A stretch of 64,000 nt of DNA from Cohnella rhizoplanae. GTDB lineage: Bacteria > Bacillota > Bacilli > Paenibacillales > Paenibacillaceae. The translations under genes were made by a program, and so were the position numbers. Below are positions 39,512 through 48,486 of the stretch, piece by piece. The notes beneath the pieces are model-generated. The model was not told the origin of the DNA, made no database searches, and was given only the letters and a program-made list of their open reading frames with translations. The stretch is taken from assembly GCF_948329515.1 (NCBI RefSeq), contig NZ_CAOJCN010000002.1:185740-249739 (forward strand), written 5' to 3'. Every line of letters begins with the position of its first letter. Position 1 is the stretch's first letter.

Positions 39512-41302
39512 ATGGCCTTCTTGAGAAGACTGTCGATCCGCTCGCAGCTCTTGATTCTGGCCGGATCGGCCATTCTCGTCCTATTGGTGATCATCCTGCA
39601 TACGTACGCGACCATGTCCGGGATGATCACCCGCAATCATGAAGAATACGTCAAGCAGACGATCGCGGAGATCAAGAAGAACGTCGCTTCCAACGGAGAC
39701 GTTCTTTTCAGGCTGATGCAGACGATCTCGTATAATGCCGACGTCCAGAGCTTCCTGGTGGAGCAGAACGAGCTGAGACGGTACGAGATGTTCAAGGAGA
39801 TCAGCCGGCTGCTCACCAGCCAGCGCGAGCTCAAGGACGGAATCCTCGACATCGTCGTCTCCGGCGACAACGGCGCCGCGATCGACATCAACGGCGGCAG
39901 CCGTTACGCCGCGGAGCTGAACGGCGAACTGCCCGACAAGTCCAACGCCTATTACGTGGACATGCGCCAATTCGGCACGCTGTACGGCTCGGGCCAGGGG
40001 CTGGTGTTCGCCACGACGATCTACTACGTGCAGCAAGGCGAGCTTTTCAACACGAGAGTCGGTACGCTCTACTTCATCGTCGATCCCGCGTCCCTCGCGG
40101 GGGAGCAGGATTATACGCTCAAGCAGACCCATACGCAGATCTATCTGCTCGACCGTTCGTACAAGATCATCGCCAGCAATACGGATCGGGAGACCGGCAG
40201 CCAGCTCGCCGATCTGACGGACAGGCTGCCGAGGAACGGCATTCAATCCCTGAAGTGGCAGGGCAAGCAGTACGTCGTTCAGACCGAGAGCCTGCCGGGC
40301 GTCGATGCCAGCATCTTAAGCGCCGCGCCCAAGGACGCGCTGCTGCGCGAGCTGCTCGATATCCGTAAGCAAGAGCTGATCATTCTCTCGATCGGGCTGC
40401 TCGTGCTGGCCGTGCCTTTCATGTTCATCATCAACAACATCTTGCGTCCTCTTAAAAAGATGATTTTTTTCATGACGACGGCGGGCAGCGGCGACGATCT
40501 GAAGTTCAGGAAGCGCATCTCGCTCAAGGGCTACCTGGAGGTCAGCATCATGGCTTCGGCGTTCAACGGCATGCTGGACGAGATCGAGCATCTGACGCAG
40601 CGTCTGCTGGAGACGAACGCCAGGCTGTACGGCACCGAGCTGGAGCGCAAAAAGTCGGAGCTCGCTTTTCTCCGCAGCCAGATCAATCCCCATTTTCTGT
40701 ACAATACGCTCGAGGCGATCACCGGCATCGCGGCCGTGAGCGGCCAGGACAAGATCAAGACGATGACGCGCGCGCTGTCCAGCATCTTCCGGTACAGCAT
40801 TAAGGGCGCGGATGCCGTGCCGCTGTCGGAGGAGGTCCGGATCGTCGAGGCGTACGTGCGCATCCAGCAGATCCGGTTCGCGGACCGGTTCACGGTGCGT
40901 TACCGGATCGCGCGGGAGGCGGAAGGCCGCGTCGTGCCCAAGATGATCCTGCAGCCGCTCGTGGAGAACGCGATCTACCACGGCGTCGAGCCGACGCTGC
41001 GGCACTGCGCGCTGGAGATCGTGGGCAGGATCGACGAGGCGGGCGACCTGATCGTCGACGTGCGGGACGACGGCGTCGGGATGCCGCCGGAGCGTCTGGA
41101 GGCGCTGCGGCGCATGCTGCTGGATCCCGCGCGGAGCCCGGAGGATGCGGACGGGCGCCGCAGCATCGGCTTGGTCAACGTGAACAACCGTCTGGCGTTG
41201 ACGTTCGGCCCGCTGTCCGGTCTGTCGATCGACAGCTCGCCGGACGGAGGGACGCACATACGCCTGCGGTTCGCCCGCGAGAGGAGGGATAACGATGCTT
41301 AA
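39512..41302 (+). CDS. YesM-type sensor histidine kinase (second locus)
   Basis: Membrane sensor of 596 residues with a membrane helix at ~12-32, an extracytoplasmic Cache-like domain of ~260 residues, a second helix near 290-310, HAMP-type linker, phosphoacceptor H394 in INPHFLYNTL and ATPase motifs PLVENAIYHGV and RDDGVGMP. A GGGGAG site precedes ATG 39512. The last eight bases overlap the response-regulator gene, so the pair is coupled. The locus continues with a CUT1 transporter and a GH110-like enzyme, implying that it senses a galactose-containing oligosaccharide or its binding protein. Confidence 0.92.
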   Translation: MAFLRRLSIRSQLLILAGSAILVLLVIILHTYATMSGMITRNHEEYVKQTIAEIKKNVASNGDVLFRLMQTISYNADVQSFLVEQNELRRYEMFKEISRLLTSQRELKDGILDIVVSGDNGAAIDINGGSRYAAELNGELPDKSNAYYVDMRQFGTLYGSGQGLVFATTIYYVQQGELFNTRVGTLYFIVDPASLAGEQDYTLKQTHTQIYLLDRSYKIIASNTDRETGSQLADLTDRLPRNGIQSLKWQGKQYVVQTESLPGVDASILSAAPKDALLRELLDIRKQELIILSIGLLVLAVPFMFIINNILRPLKKMIFFMTTAGSGDDLKFRKRISLKGYLEVSIMASAFNGMLDEIEHLTQRLLETNARLYGTELERKKSELAFLRSQINPHFLYNTLEAITGIAAVSGQDKIKTMTRALSSIFRYSIKGADAVPLSEEVRIVEAYVRIQQIRFADRFTVRYRIAREAEGRVVPKMILQPLVENAIYHGVEPTLRHCALEIVGRIDEAGDLIVDVRDDGVGMPPERLEALRRMLLDPARSPEDADGRRSIGLVNVNNRLALTFGPLSGLSIDSSPDGGTHIRLRFARERRDNDA

Positions 41303-42722
41303 GGTGCTGCTCGTCGACGACGAGAGCTGGGTCGTGGAGAGTCTGAAGGATCTGGTCGAATGGGAGCGCTACGGCTTCCGCGTGGTCGGACAAGCCGCCA
41401 GCGGCGAAGAGGCGCTGGCGACGATAGGCCGGCTGCGGCCGGAAGTGGTATTCACCGACATCCGCATGCCGGAGATGAACGGGCTGGAGCTCATCCGCAG
41501 GGGCCGGAACCTCCCGGAGCCGATCCAGTTCGTGGTCGTCAGCGGCTACGCGGAGTTCGCGTACGCCCAGAAGGCGCTGGCCTACGGCGCGGTCGCCTAT
41601 TGCCTGAAGCCGTTCGACGAGCTCGAGATCGCGGGCGTGCTCGTCAAGCTGGCGGCCAAGCTCGGCGAGGCCCGCGGCGCGGTTCCCGCCGAGACGCTGC
41701 TGCGCCTTCTTGACGAACCGGATCCCGAGGTGGCGGACAGATTGCTCGGGGAGCTGCGGGAGCGCGGGCTCATGGAGCGGATCGCCGCCGGCGTCGTGCC
41801 GGTCGTCGCGATCGGGGGCGGGGAGCCTCCGGGACTCGCGGGCGCCGTCTTCCGTCTGAAGACAGGGGCGACCAAGACCGCCTACCTGGCCGGCGTCCAG
41901 GAAGTGAAGGCCGCCCGCGCGGATTGGGAGGCCGGGATGCCGGACGGCGTGACCGGCATCGGCATCGGTCGTCCGGTGTCCGACTGGCGCGCCATCCGGG
42001 AGGCGATCGCGGATGCGGATATCGCCGCGCATCAGCGCTTCGTCGCGGGGCGCAGCGGCGTCTACGAGACCGGACCCGGACAGGAGGAGGCGCTTAACGC
42101 CTGCATGCTGGACGTCGGCAAGGCCGTCGAGGACAAAAACGGCCAGGCGCTGTTCGCCGCCTTCGACCGCATCGGATCGCTGTTCAGGGAGGGAGGCTTG
42201 TCGATCCGGCACGCCTTCCAGGTGTACAACATGACGAATTCTTATCTGTTCAAGCTGGGGCGGACCGAGACGGCGCTGTACAGTTACGAGCAGCTCGTCC
42301 AGGCGTTCGCCGACGTGCATGCCATGCTGGCGGGCCTGGCGGCCGTCTCGACGCGATACCTCAGGCAGAGCGACGCGCCGGTGCCGGAGACGCGCAACCA
42401 GACGTTTAACGCGATCTTGCAATACGTGACCCTGAATTACCGGGAGGATCTGTCGCTGCAGGGGCTGTCCGAGCAGTTTTTTATGAATCCCAGCTATATC
42501 AGCCAGCTGTTCAAAAAAGAAGTGGACGAGACGTTCACGGCCTACGTCGCCAGACTGCGCATCGGCAATGCCTGCGAGCTGCTCCGGGAGACCGGGGATT
42601 CCGTACAGGAGATCGCCGCCAAGATCGGCTACCAAGATTACTTTTACTTCACCAGGCTATTCAAGAAGCTCACCGGCCAGACGCCGTCCCAATACAGGGA
42701 GTCGACCGTCCAGCCCTTTTGA
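41295..42722 (+). CDS. YesN-type response regulator with AraC-family DNA-binding domain (second locus)
   Basis: A 475-residue regulator. The receiver domain (1-120) has D8/D9, phosphoacceptor D55 in VVFTDIRMPEMNG and K109 in YCLKPFDE. The C-terminus carries the two AraC helix-turn-helix motifs (QGLSEQFFMNPSYISQLFKK; VQEIAAKIGYQDYFYFTRLF). The likely target is the following transporter operon, where two direct copies of ACGATTTTTAG lie 22 bases apart just downstream of this gene. Confidence 0.92.
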   Translation: MLKVLLVDDESWVVESLKDLVEWERYGFRVVGQAASGEEALATIGRLRPEVVFTDIRMPEMNGLELIRRGRNLPEPIQFVVVSGYAEFAYAQKALAYGAVAYCLKPFDELEIAGVLVKLAAKLGEARGAVPAETLLRLLDEPDPEVADRLLGELRERGLMERIAAGVVPVVAIGGGEPPGLAGAVFRLKTGATKTAYLAGVQEVKAARADWEAGMPDGVTGIGIGRPVSDWRAIREAIADADIAAHQRFVAGRSGVYETGPGQEEALNACMLDVGKAVEDKNGQALFAAFDRIGSLFREGGLSIRHAFQVYNMTNSYLFKLGRTETALYSYEQLVQAFADVHAMLAGLAAVSTRYLRQSDAPVPETRNQTFNAILQYVTLNYREDLSLQGLSEQFFMNPSYISQLFKKEVDETFTAYVARLRIGNACELLRETGDSVQEIAAKIGYQDYFYFTRLFKKLTGQTPSQYRESTVQPF

Positions 42723-42728
42723 CCATGC

Positions 42729-42761
42729 ACGATTTTTAGCGAATCTATGGACGATTTTTAG
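42729..42761. promoter_or_regulatory. tandem direct repeat, candidate AraC-type regulator site
   Basis: ACGATTTTTAG occurs at 42729-42739 and 42751-42761, exactly 22 bases apart (two helical turns), the geometry expected of an AraC-family dimer site. It is immediately upstream of a terminator, so its role could also be incidental. Confidence 0.4.
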
Positions 42762-42788
42762 AAAACCTTCGCCGAAGGTTTTTTCTTT
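42762..42788 (+). terminator. Rho-independent terminator after the second YesN gene
   Basis: AAAACCTTC and GAAGGTTTT form a 9-pair stem with loop GCC, followed by TTCTTTT. Confidence 0.8.
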
Positions 42789-42791
42789 TCC

Positions 42792-42892
42792 TGCGAGCGC
42801 TTCCAAATTCAATGCAAAACCATAAATCCCGTGCATACCCCCCGCGTCGCCGGAGCGAGATAATAAAGGCCGGAGCAATGGCAGCGCTTACG
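42792..42892. promoter_or_regulatory. two cre/LacI-type sites before the transporter operon
   Basis: TGCGAGCGCTTCCA (42792-42805) and TGGCAGCGCTTACG (42879-42892) each differ at three specified positions from the cre consensus. A -10-like GATAAT lies between them at 42859-42864, with no clear -35. Confidence 0.35.
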
Positions 42893-42903
42893 GGAGGTAC
42901 GCA

Positions 42904-43812
42904 ATGGAAAAGAGATTAGGGAAGGAAATCTACAAAAACCGCTATTTGTACATCCTGCTCCTTCCGACGGTATTGTTCTACGCGCTGTTTCAATACTTCC
43001 CGATGTACGGCGTTCTGCTGGCATTCAAGGAATACCACATCCGGGAAGGGATCCTGCGCAGTCCGTGGATCGGCATGAGCAACTTCGAGGAATTGGTGAA
43101 GCAGAGCGAGTTTTGGCGGGCGTTCCGCAACACGATCATCATCAGCGTCGGACGGATCGCGCTGGAATTTCCGGCGGCCATCGCCCTCGCGCTCTTGATC
43201 AACGAGGTGGTCCGGCAGAAGCTGAAGAAGTTTTACCAGACCGTCTACACGTTCCCGCACTTCATCTCGTGGGTCATCGTGAGCGGCATTATGTTCAACT
43301 TTCTGAGCAACGACGGCGTGCTGAACCAGATCGTCGCGGCGCTGGGCTTCGACAAGCAGACCTTTATGACCGACCCGGGATTGTTCCGGCCGATCGTCTT
43401 CCTGTCCAATATCTGGAAGGAGGTAGGCTGGAGCGCGATTATCTACCTGGCCGCCATCGCGGGCATCAATCCGGAGCTCTACGAGGCCGCTCGCGTCGAC
43501 GGCGCCGGACGCTGGCAGCAACTGCGGGCGATCACCTGGCCGTCGATCCGCGGCACGGCGGCAATCCTGCTGATCCTGGCCGTAGGCAACGCGATGAACG
43601 GCGGGTTCGACCAGATCTTCAATCTGTACAATCCCGGCGTGTATGCGACGGGAGATATTATCGACACCTACGTGTACCGGGCGGCGTTCTCGGACGGCTC
43701 GAGCTTCGGGGTGACGACGGCGGTAGGATTGTTCAAGGCGGTACTCAACTTCGCGCTGCTGTACGGCGCCAACTACATGGTCAAAAGACTCGGCGGAGAG
43801 GGGCTGGTATAG
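42904..43812 (+). CDS. CUT1 sugar ABC transporter permease (LplB-like)
   Basis: Permease of 302 residues, six membrane segments, of the LplB/YtcP group of Bacillales polysaccharide loci. The N-terminal NRYLYILLLPTVLFYALFQY and FPMYGVLLAFKEY are group markers. The EAA loop reads YEAARVDGAGRWQQLRAITW. GGGAGG is 5 bases before ATG 42904. It heads the operon with the next two genes. It probably uses a shared MsmX-type ATPase. Confidence 0.92.
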   Translation: MEKRLGKEIYKNRYLYILLLPTVLFYALFQYFPMYGVLLAFKEYHIREGILRSPWIGMSNFEELVKQSEFWRAFRNTIIISVGRIALEFPAAIALALLINEVVRQKLKKFYQTVYTFPHFISWVIVSGIMFNFLSNDGVLNQIVAALGFDKQTFMTDPGLFRPIVFLSNIWKEVGWSAIIYLAAIAGINPELYEAARVDGAGRWQQLRAITWPSIRGTAAILLILAVGNAMNGGFDQIFNLYNPGVYATGDIIDTYVYRAAFSDGSSFGVTTAVGLFKAVLNFALLYGANYMVKRLGGEGLV

Positions 43813-44745
43813 ATGGAGACGCAGACGACAAGCGCGGGACGCTCCGGGCCCGAGACGGCGTCCGCCGCCGGCAGGCGCAGGAAGCGAAGCTGGGCGGACA
43901 TCGCCATCCACGCCATCCTGATTCTGCTGACCGTATGTACGCTCTTCCCGTTTTACAACGTCCTGATCATGTCGTTCAGCGATTCGGCGGCGGTCTCCAA
44001 GCAGGTCGTCTATCTGATCCCCACGACGTTCAAGACGACGGCTTACAGCTACATCTTCCAGGAGCCGCGCTTCCTGAAGGCGTTCCTCGTCACGCTGTTC
44101 GTGACGGTCGTCGGCACCTCGGTGAACCTGATCGTCACGCTGACGGGCGCCTACGTGCTATCTAAGAAAGGGTATCCGGGACGGCGAATCGTCATGTCGG
44201 GCATCCTCTTCACGATGTTCTTCAACGGCGGCCTCATCCCCTTCTACCTGACGATGAAAAACCTGCATCTTATCAACAACCTGCTGGTCATGGTGCTGCC
44301 GGTGGCGGTCAATACGTTTTACCTGATGATCTGCATCGCGTTCTTCCGCACGCTGCCGGCCGGTCTCGAGGAGTCCGCGAAGATCGACGGGGCGAACGAC
44401 ATCCAGGTGTTCTACAAGATCGCGCTTCCCGTCTCCAAGCCGATGATCGCCACGATCGCCCTCTTCTACGCGGTCGATCGCTGGAACGAATGGTGGTACG
44501 GCGTGCTGTTCATGACCGACGTGAACCTGCTGCCGCTGCAGGCGCTGCTGCGCGAGCTGCTCACGAATTATGCGCAGGTGCTGTCCGGCATCACGACCAG
44601 CGTCCGTTTCCAGGATTCGGGCCTGTACCCGGAGATGCTCAAGATGGCGGTGCTCGTCGTGAGCGCGCTGCCGATCGTCTGCCTGTACCCGTTCATGCAG
44701 CGATACTTCGCCAAGGGCGTGCTGATCGGCTCGATCAAGGGGTAG
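43813..44745 (+). CDS. CUT1 sugar ABC transporter permease (LplC-like)
   Basis: Second permease, 310 residues, six membrane segments after a ~30-residue cytoplasmic N-terminus rich in Arg and Ser. The EAA loop reads LEESAKIDGANDIQVFYKIA and TLFPFYNVLIMSFSD marks the LplC group. It begins directly after the stop codon of the preceding permease. It completes the translocation channel. Confidence 0.92.
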   Translation: METQTTSAGRSGPETASAAGRRRKRSWADIAIHAILILLTVCTLFPFYNVLIMSFSDSAAVSKQVVYLIPTTFKTTAYSYIFQEPRFLKAFLVTLFVTVVGTSVNLIVTLTGAYVLSKKGYPGRRIVMSGILFTMFFNGGLIPFYLTMKNLHLINNLLVMVLPVAVNTFYLMICIAFFRTLPAGLEESAKIDGANDIQVFYKIALPVSKPMIATIALFYAVDRWNEWWYGVLFMTDVNLLPLQALLRELLTNYAQVLSGITTSVRFQDSGLYPEMLKMAVLVVSALPIVCLYPFMQRYFAKGVLIGSIKG

Positions 44746-44793
44746 TAAGAGCGACAAGCTTTTATTATAAAAATATCGAAGGGGACAACAAAC

Positions 44794-46461
44794 ATGAAAA
44801 AAGCGAAGCTTCTGGGTTCTGCCGGGCTATCCGCCGTCATGCTGGCTTCCGTGCTCGCGGGATGCGGCAACAATTCGAACAATGAGCAGGCTTCGGCCTC
44901 CGCGCCGGCCGCGGCTTCCGCCGATGCGTCGTCGTCCGCCTCGGCTTCGCCTGCCGTGGATGCCGATCCGTATGCGGAGCATCTGGACCTGTCCGTCTCG
45001 TGGTGGGGCATCGGCGTCGGCTTCGAGAAGCATGACGAGATCCTGCAGAAGCTCGAGAAGGACTTCAACGTCGCCTTGAAGCCGATGGATATCGGCTGGG
45101 ACAACTATAAGGAGAAAGCCCAGGTATGGGCCGCCGCCGGGCAGCTGCCCGACATCATCACCAACAGCATCACGAACGACAACCCCGCCACCTATAACGA
45201 GTGGGTCAAGCAGGGTCTCGTCCATGCGCTGCCGGACGACCTCGGCGCTTATCCCAACGTCGAGAAGGTCGCCAAGGCGCCGGAGGTGCAGGGCATCTAC
45301 CGCGACGGCAAGCTCTACGCCATTCCGCGGATGACGTATCCCAACACCGACATGTGGGCGGTCGACCGCGCGATCTACGTCCGCAAGGATTGGATGGAGA
45401 AGCTGGGCATCCAGGATCCGAAAACGTTCGACGAGTTCGAAGCGATGCTGACCGCGTTCGCGACCAAGGACCCGGACGGCAACAACAAACAGGACACGGC
45501 CGGCATCGTCATGAACACGCTCGGCTATTTCAAATCGGTCTTCGTCCCGACCTTCCCGCAGTTCGGCAATCAGAGCTGGCTGCAGGAGGACGGCAAGTGG
45601 ATCCCGTTCTACGCGTCCAAGCAGATGGACAATGTCGTCGCGCAAGCCCGCAAGCTGTATGCGGACGGCGCGCTCGACAAGGACTTCGCGGTCGAAAAGG
45701 CCGGCGAGGCCAACCAAAAATTTTATCAGAACAAAGCGGGCGCGCTGGCGTTTAACGTCGACTCGGTGGGCGGCGCGACCGGGATCCGGGCGGAGTGGGA
45801 AAAGAACAATCCGGGCCAGAACTTCTTCGATCACGTGAAAATTCTTCATCTGTGGCCGGCGGCGGACGGTACGGTCTATCGCCATACGACCAATTCGTGG
45901 TGGTCCGAGACGATGATTAACGCCGACGTCGACGACAAGAAGCTCGACCGCATCCTGCGCATCTACGACTGGCTGCTCTCTCCGGCGGGCAAGGAGCTGT
46001 TCGACTACGGCATCGAGGGCAAGGACTTCACCAAGAGCGGCGACCAATACACGATCACGCGTCCCAAGGACGGCGATGCGTTCATCGATCTGAAGAAGGA
46101 ATATCCGTCGATGGACATCATCTCGCAGCTGGCGATGTGGCGCAATGCGAGCGCGATCGAGGATTCCCCGATCAACAGAGCCGCCAAGGGCGACGACGTC
46201 GTGCAGTTCGTCCAGGACGAGCTGAATTGGCAGATGACGAATGCCAAGCCGATCCCGACGGCGTTCGAGATCTTCACGATGTCGACGCCGGCCAAGGATA
46301 AGCTGTCGGCCATCAACTTCGACGACGACTTCACCCGCGTGATCCTGAGCAAGGACGATCCGGTCCAGATGTGGCACGACATCGTCAAGGGCTACGACGG
46401 CAAGGGGCTGCAGCAGGCGATCTCGGAAGTGACGGCGGAAATGGCGAAGCAAGGCAAGTAA
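44794..46461 (+). CDS. ABC transporter sugar-binding lipoprotein (LplA-like)
   Basis: Solute-binding lipoprotein of 555 residues. Signal sequence with lipobox LAGCGNN at about residue 24, then a Ser/Ala linker. Group marks include LSVSWWGIGVG, AKDP-type KDPDGNNKQDTAGIVMN and KDWMEKLGIQDPKTFDEFE. It is larger than the ~450-residue family-1 proteins and typical of LplA-type proteins that bind oligosaccharides. GAAGGGG precedes ATG 44794. It is third in the operon and the likely supplier of substrate for the GH110-like enzyme that follows. Confidence 0.92.
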   Translation: MKKAKLLGSAGLSAVMLASVLAGCGNNSNNEQASASAPAAASADASSSASASPAVDADPYAEHLDLSVSWWGIGVGFEKHDEILQKLEKDFNVALKPMDIGWDNYKEKAQVWAAAGQLPDIITNSITNDNPATYNEWVKQGLVHALPDDLGAYPNVEKVAKAPEVQGIYRDGKLYAIPRMTYPNTDMWAVDRAIYVRKDWMEKLGIQDPKTFDEFEAMLTAFATKDPDGNNKQDTAGIVMNTLGYFKSVFVPTFPQFGNQSWLQEDGKWIPFYASKQMDNVVAQARKLYADGALDKDFAVEKAGEANQKFYQNKAGALAFNVDSVGGATGIRAEWEKNNPGQNFFDHVKILHLWPAADGTVYRHTTNSWWSETMINADVDDKKLDRILRIYDWLLSPAGKELFDYGIEGKDFTKSGDQYTITRPKDGDAFIDLKKEYPSMDIISQLAMWRNASAIEDSPINRAAKGDDVVQFVQDELNWQMTNAKPIPTAFEIFTMSTPAKDKLSAINFDDDFTRVILSKDDPVQMWHDIVKGYDGKGLQQAISEVTAEMAKQGK

Positions 46462-46471
46462 AGCGGTCGAG

Positions 46472-46505
46472 GGAATGCCTGCCGGATACCCGGGCGGGCA
46501 TTTCC
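46472..46505 (+). terminator. imperfect hairpin after the LplA-like gene
   Basis: GGAATGCCTGCC pairs imperfectly with GGCGGGCATTTCC; a weak terminator or attenuator before the beta-helix enzyme gene. Confidence 0.45.
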
Positions 46506-46579
46506 TTGCTTGCGCATGTAAGCCGGCAAGCGGCTAGAGAGAGCGACGTATGGAAGCGGAGTGAGCGAGGTTGAGCGAG

Positions 46580-48316
46580 ATGAATAAGGGGCCGGACATG
46601 GAGCGGGCGGATACGGGGCGTGTTACGTGGAGGCTCGAGGACTTCGGCGCGCGGCCGGATTCGGGCGAGGATACGGCGGCGGCGATGCGGCGGGCGCTCG
46701 AGGCGGCCGCGGGAGCGGACGGACCGGCGCTGTTGACCTGCGGGCCGGGCCGATACGATTTCAATGCGGAGAACGCCGCTCGCGTGCCTTATTTTATAAC
46801 GAATACGGCCAGCGAGTCGGAGAACCCGGATATCACGAAGACGATCGGAATTTATATGAAAGGCGTGCGGGATCTGACGCTGGACGGTCAGGGCGCGCTG
46901 TTCGTCTTCCATGGGAAGCAGACCATGCTCGCGCTTGACGGCTGCGCACGGGTCGCGATCCGAAATGTCCGCATGGACTACGCGGTGCCGACGGTGACGG
47001 AGGCGAAGGTGACCGGCGTCGGCGACGGATGGCTGGAGCTCGAGGTGCATCCTGATTCCCGATGCATCATGGAGGATGGCAAGCTGTATTGGATCGGGGA
47101 GGGCTGGCGGTTCCATCAAGGGCCGATGCAGGTCTACGATCCGGCGCTCGATACGACCTGGCGTATCGACAATCTGATCGAGTCGGCGTCCTCGGCGGAG
47201 GCGATCGGACCGCGCCAGGTGCGGCTGCGCTTCGACGATGCGGAATCTTCGGCGGGGACGCTGGCCGGGATGATGCCCGGCTATGTCCTGCAATGCCGCG
47301 ACGGTATCCGCGACCAGGTCGGCGCCTTCCTGCTGAACAGCCGCGATGTCGTCATGGACGGGGTCGGCATGCATTTCATGCACGGGCTCGGCATCGTCGG
47401 TCAATACAGCGAGAATCTCACCTTCGCGCGGATGGAGCTGGCGCCGCGTCCGGAATCGGGCAGGACGGCCGCGGCCTTCGCCGACTGCATCCATCTGATG
47501 GGCTGCCGCGGCCGGATCGAGGTCTCGGACAGCCGGTTCGCCGGCGCCCACGACGACGCGATCAACATTCACGGCACCTATCTGCGGATGGTAGGCAGAC
47601 CTGCGCCGAACGCGGTCGAGGTACGGTTCATGCATCCCCAGAGCTACGGCTTCGAGGCATTCCGGCCCGGCGACGAGATCGAGTTCGCGCGCAGCCGTTC
47701 GTTGGCGGCCTTCGGGGTCGGCAGGGTCCACCGCGCGGAGCGGATCGACGATCGTACGATTAGACTGACGCTGGCCGAGCCTGCGCCGGCTGACATCGGA
47801 CCGGAGGACGTCGTCGAGAACGCGACGTGGACGCCGGAGGTCCGCATCGCGGGCAACCGCTTCGCCCGAATTCCGACGCGCGGCATTCTGATCACGACGC
47901 GCCGCAGAGCCGTGATCGAAGGCAATACGTTCGAGCGGATGCGGATGAGCGCGATCCTGGTCGAAGGGGACGCCTCCTCCTGGTTCGAGTCGGGGCCCGT
48001 GCGCGATCTCACGATACGGGACAATCTGTTCATTGAATGCGGCGACGCCGAGTTCCCGGTGATCGCAATTGCGCCTGCGGTAACCATACCGGATGCGGAG
48101 CGGCCCGTGCATCGCCATATCCGGATCTTCGGCAACCGCTTCGAGACGCGGGACGCCGTCGTGCTGGAGGCGAAGGGGGCGGCGGACGTGTCCTTTATCG
48201 GCAACGAGATTCAGGCGGCGGCGGTGCCGGTGGGCTTCGGCGCGTTGGAGGATACGATTCGGGTGACCGGTTGCGCCGGCACCGAGGTGAGGGAAAATCG
48301 TTTTATTGCGAAATAG
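46580..48316 (+). CDS. GH110-like right-handed beta-helix protein (candidate alpha-1,3-galactosidase)
   Basis: A 578-residue parallel beta-helix protein without a signal peptide, so probably cytoplasmic. Its layout resembles GH110 exo-alpha-1,3-galactosidases: VTWRLEDFGARPDSGEDT at the start, ADCIHLMGCRGRIEVSDS, the acidic catalytic-type GAHDDAINIHGTYLRM, then IPTRGILITTRRRAVIEGNT and WFESGPVRDLTIRDN. Characterised GH110 enzymes remove terminal alpha-1,3-galactose, including blood-group B. It follows an oligosaccharide transporter, so it may trim imported sugar. ATG 46580 is used (CGAGG 9 bases upstream); TTG 46571 is possible. Family assignment by reading only. Confidence 0.65.
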   Translation: MNKGPDMERADTGRVTWRLEDFGARPDSGEDTAAAMRRALEAAAGADGPALLTCGPGRYDFNAENAARVPYFITNTASESENPDITKTIGIYMKGVRDLTLDGQGALFVFHGKQTMLALDGCARVAIRNVRMDYAVPTVTEAKVTGVGDGWLELEVHPDSRCIMEDGKLYWIGEGWRFHQGPMQVYDPALDTTWRIDNLIESASSAEAIGPRQVRLRFDDAESSAGTLAGMMPGYVLQCRDGIRDQVGAFLLNSRDVVMDGVGMHFMHGLGIVGQYSENLTFARMELAPRPESGRTAAAFADCIHLMGCRGRIEVSDSRFAGAHDDAINIHGTYLRMVGRPAPNAVEVRFMHPQSYGFEAFRPGDEIEFARSRSLAAFGVGRVHRAERIDDRTIRLTLAEPAPADIGPEDVVENATWTPEVRIAGNRFARIPTRGILITTRRRAVIEGNTFERMRMSAILVEGDASSWFESGPVRDLTIRDNLFIECGDAEFPVIAIAPAVTIPDAERPVHRHIRIFGNRFETRDAVVLEAKGAADVSFIGNEIQAAAVPVGFGALEDTIRVTGCAGTEVRENRFIAK

Positions 48317-48486
48317 GTAACGGCGAAACGCCGCGTATACAATGTGCCTAAGAATGCTTTTGCGAGACGCAAACTGCCGGTCGCGTCGATGCCGGCGCTT
48401 GCATTGCCGGTCCAATCATCGGATAATAGCCCCGAGGCGTGCGCCCGCGCGCGCTTTTCTGATTCGATTGAAGTGGGGCTGCGTCT

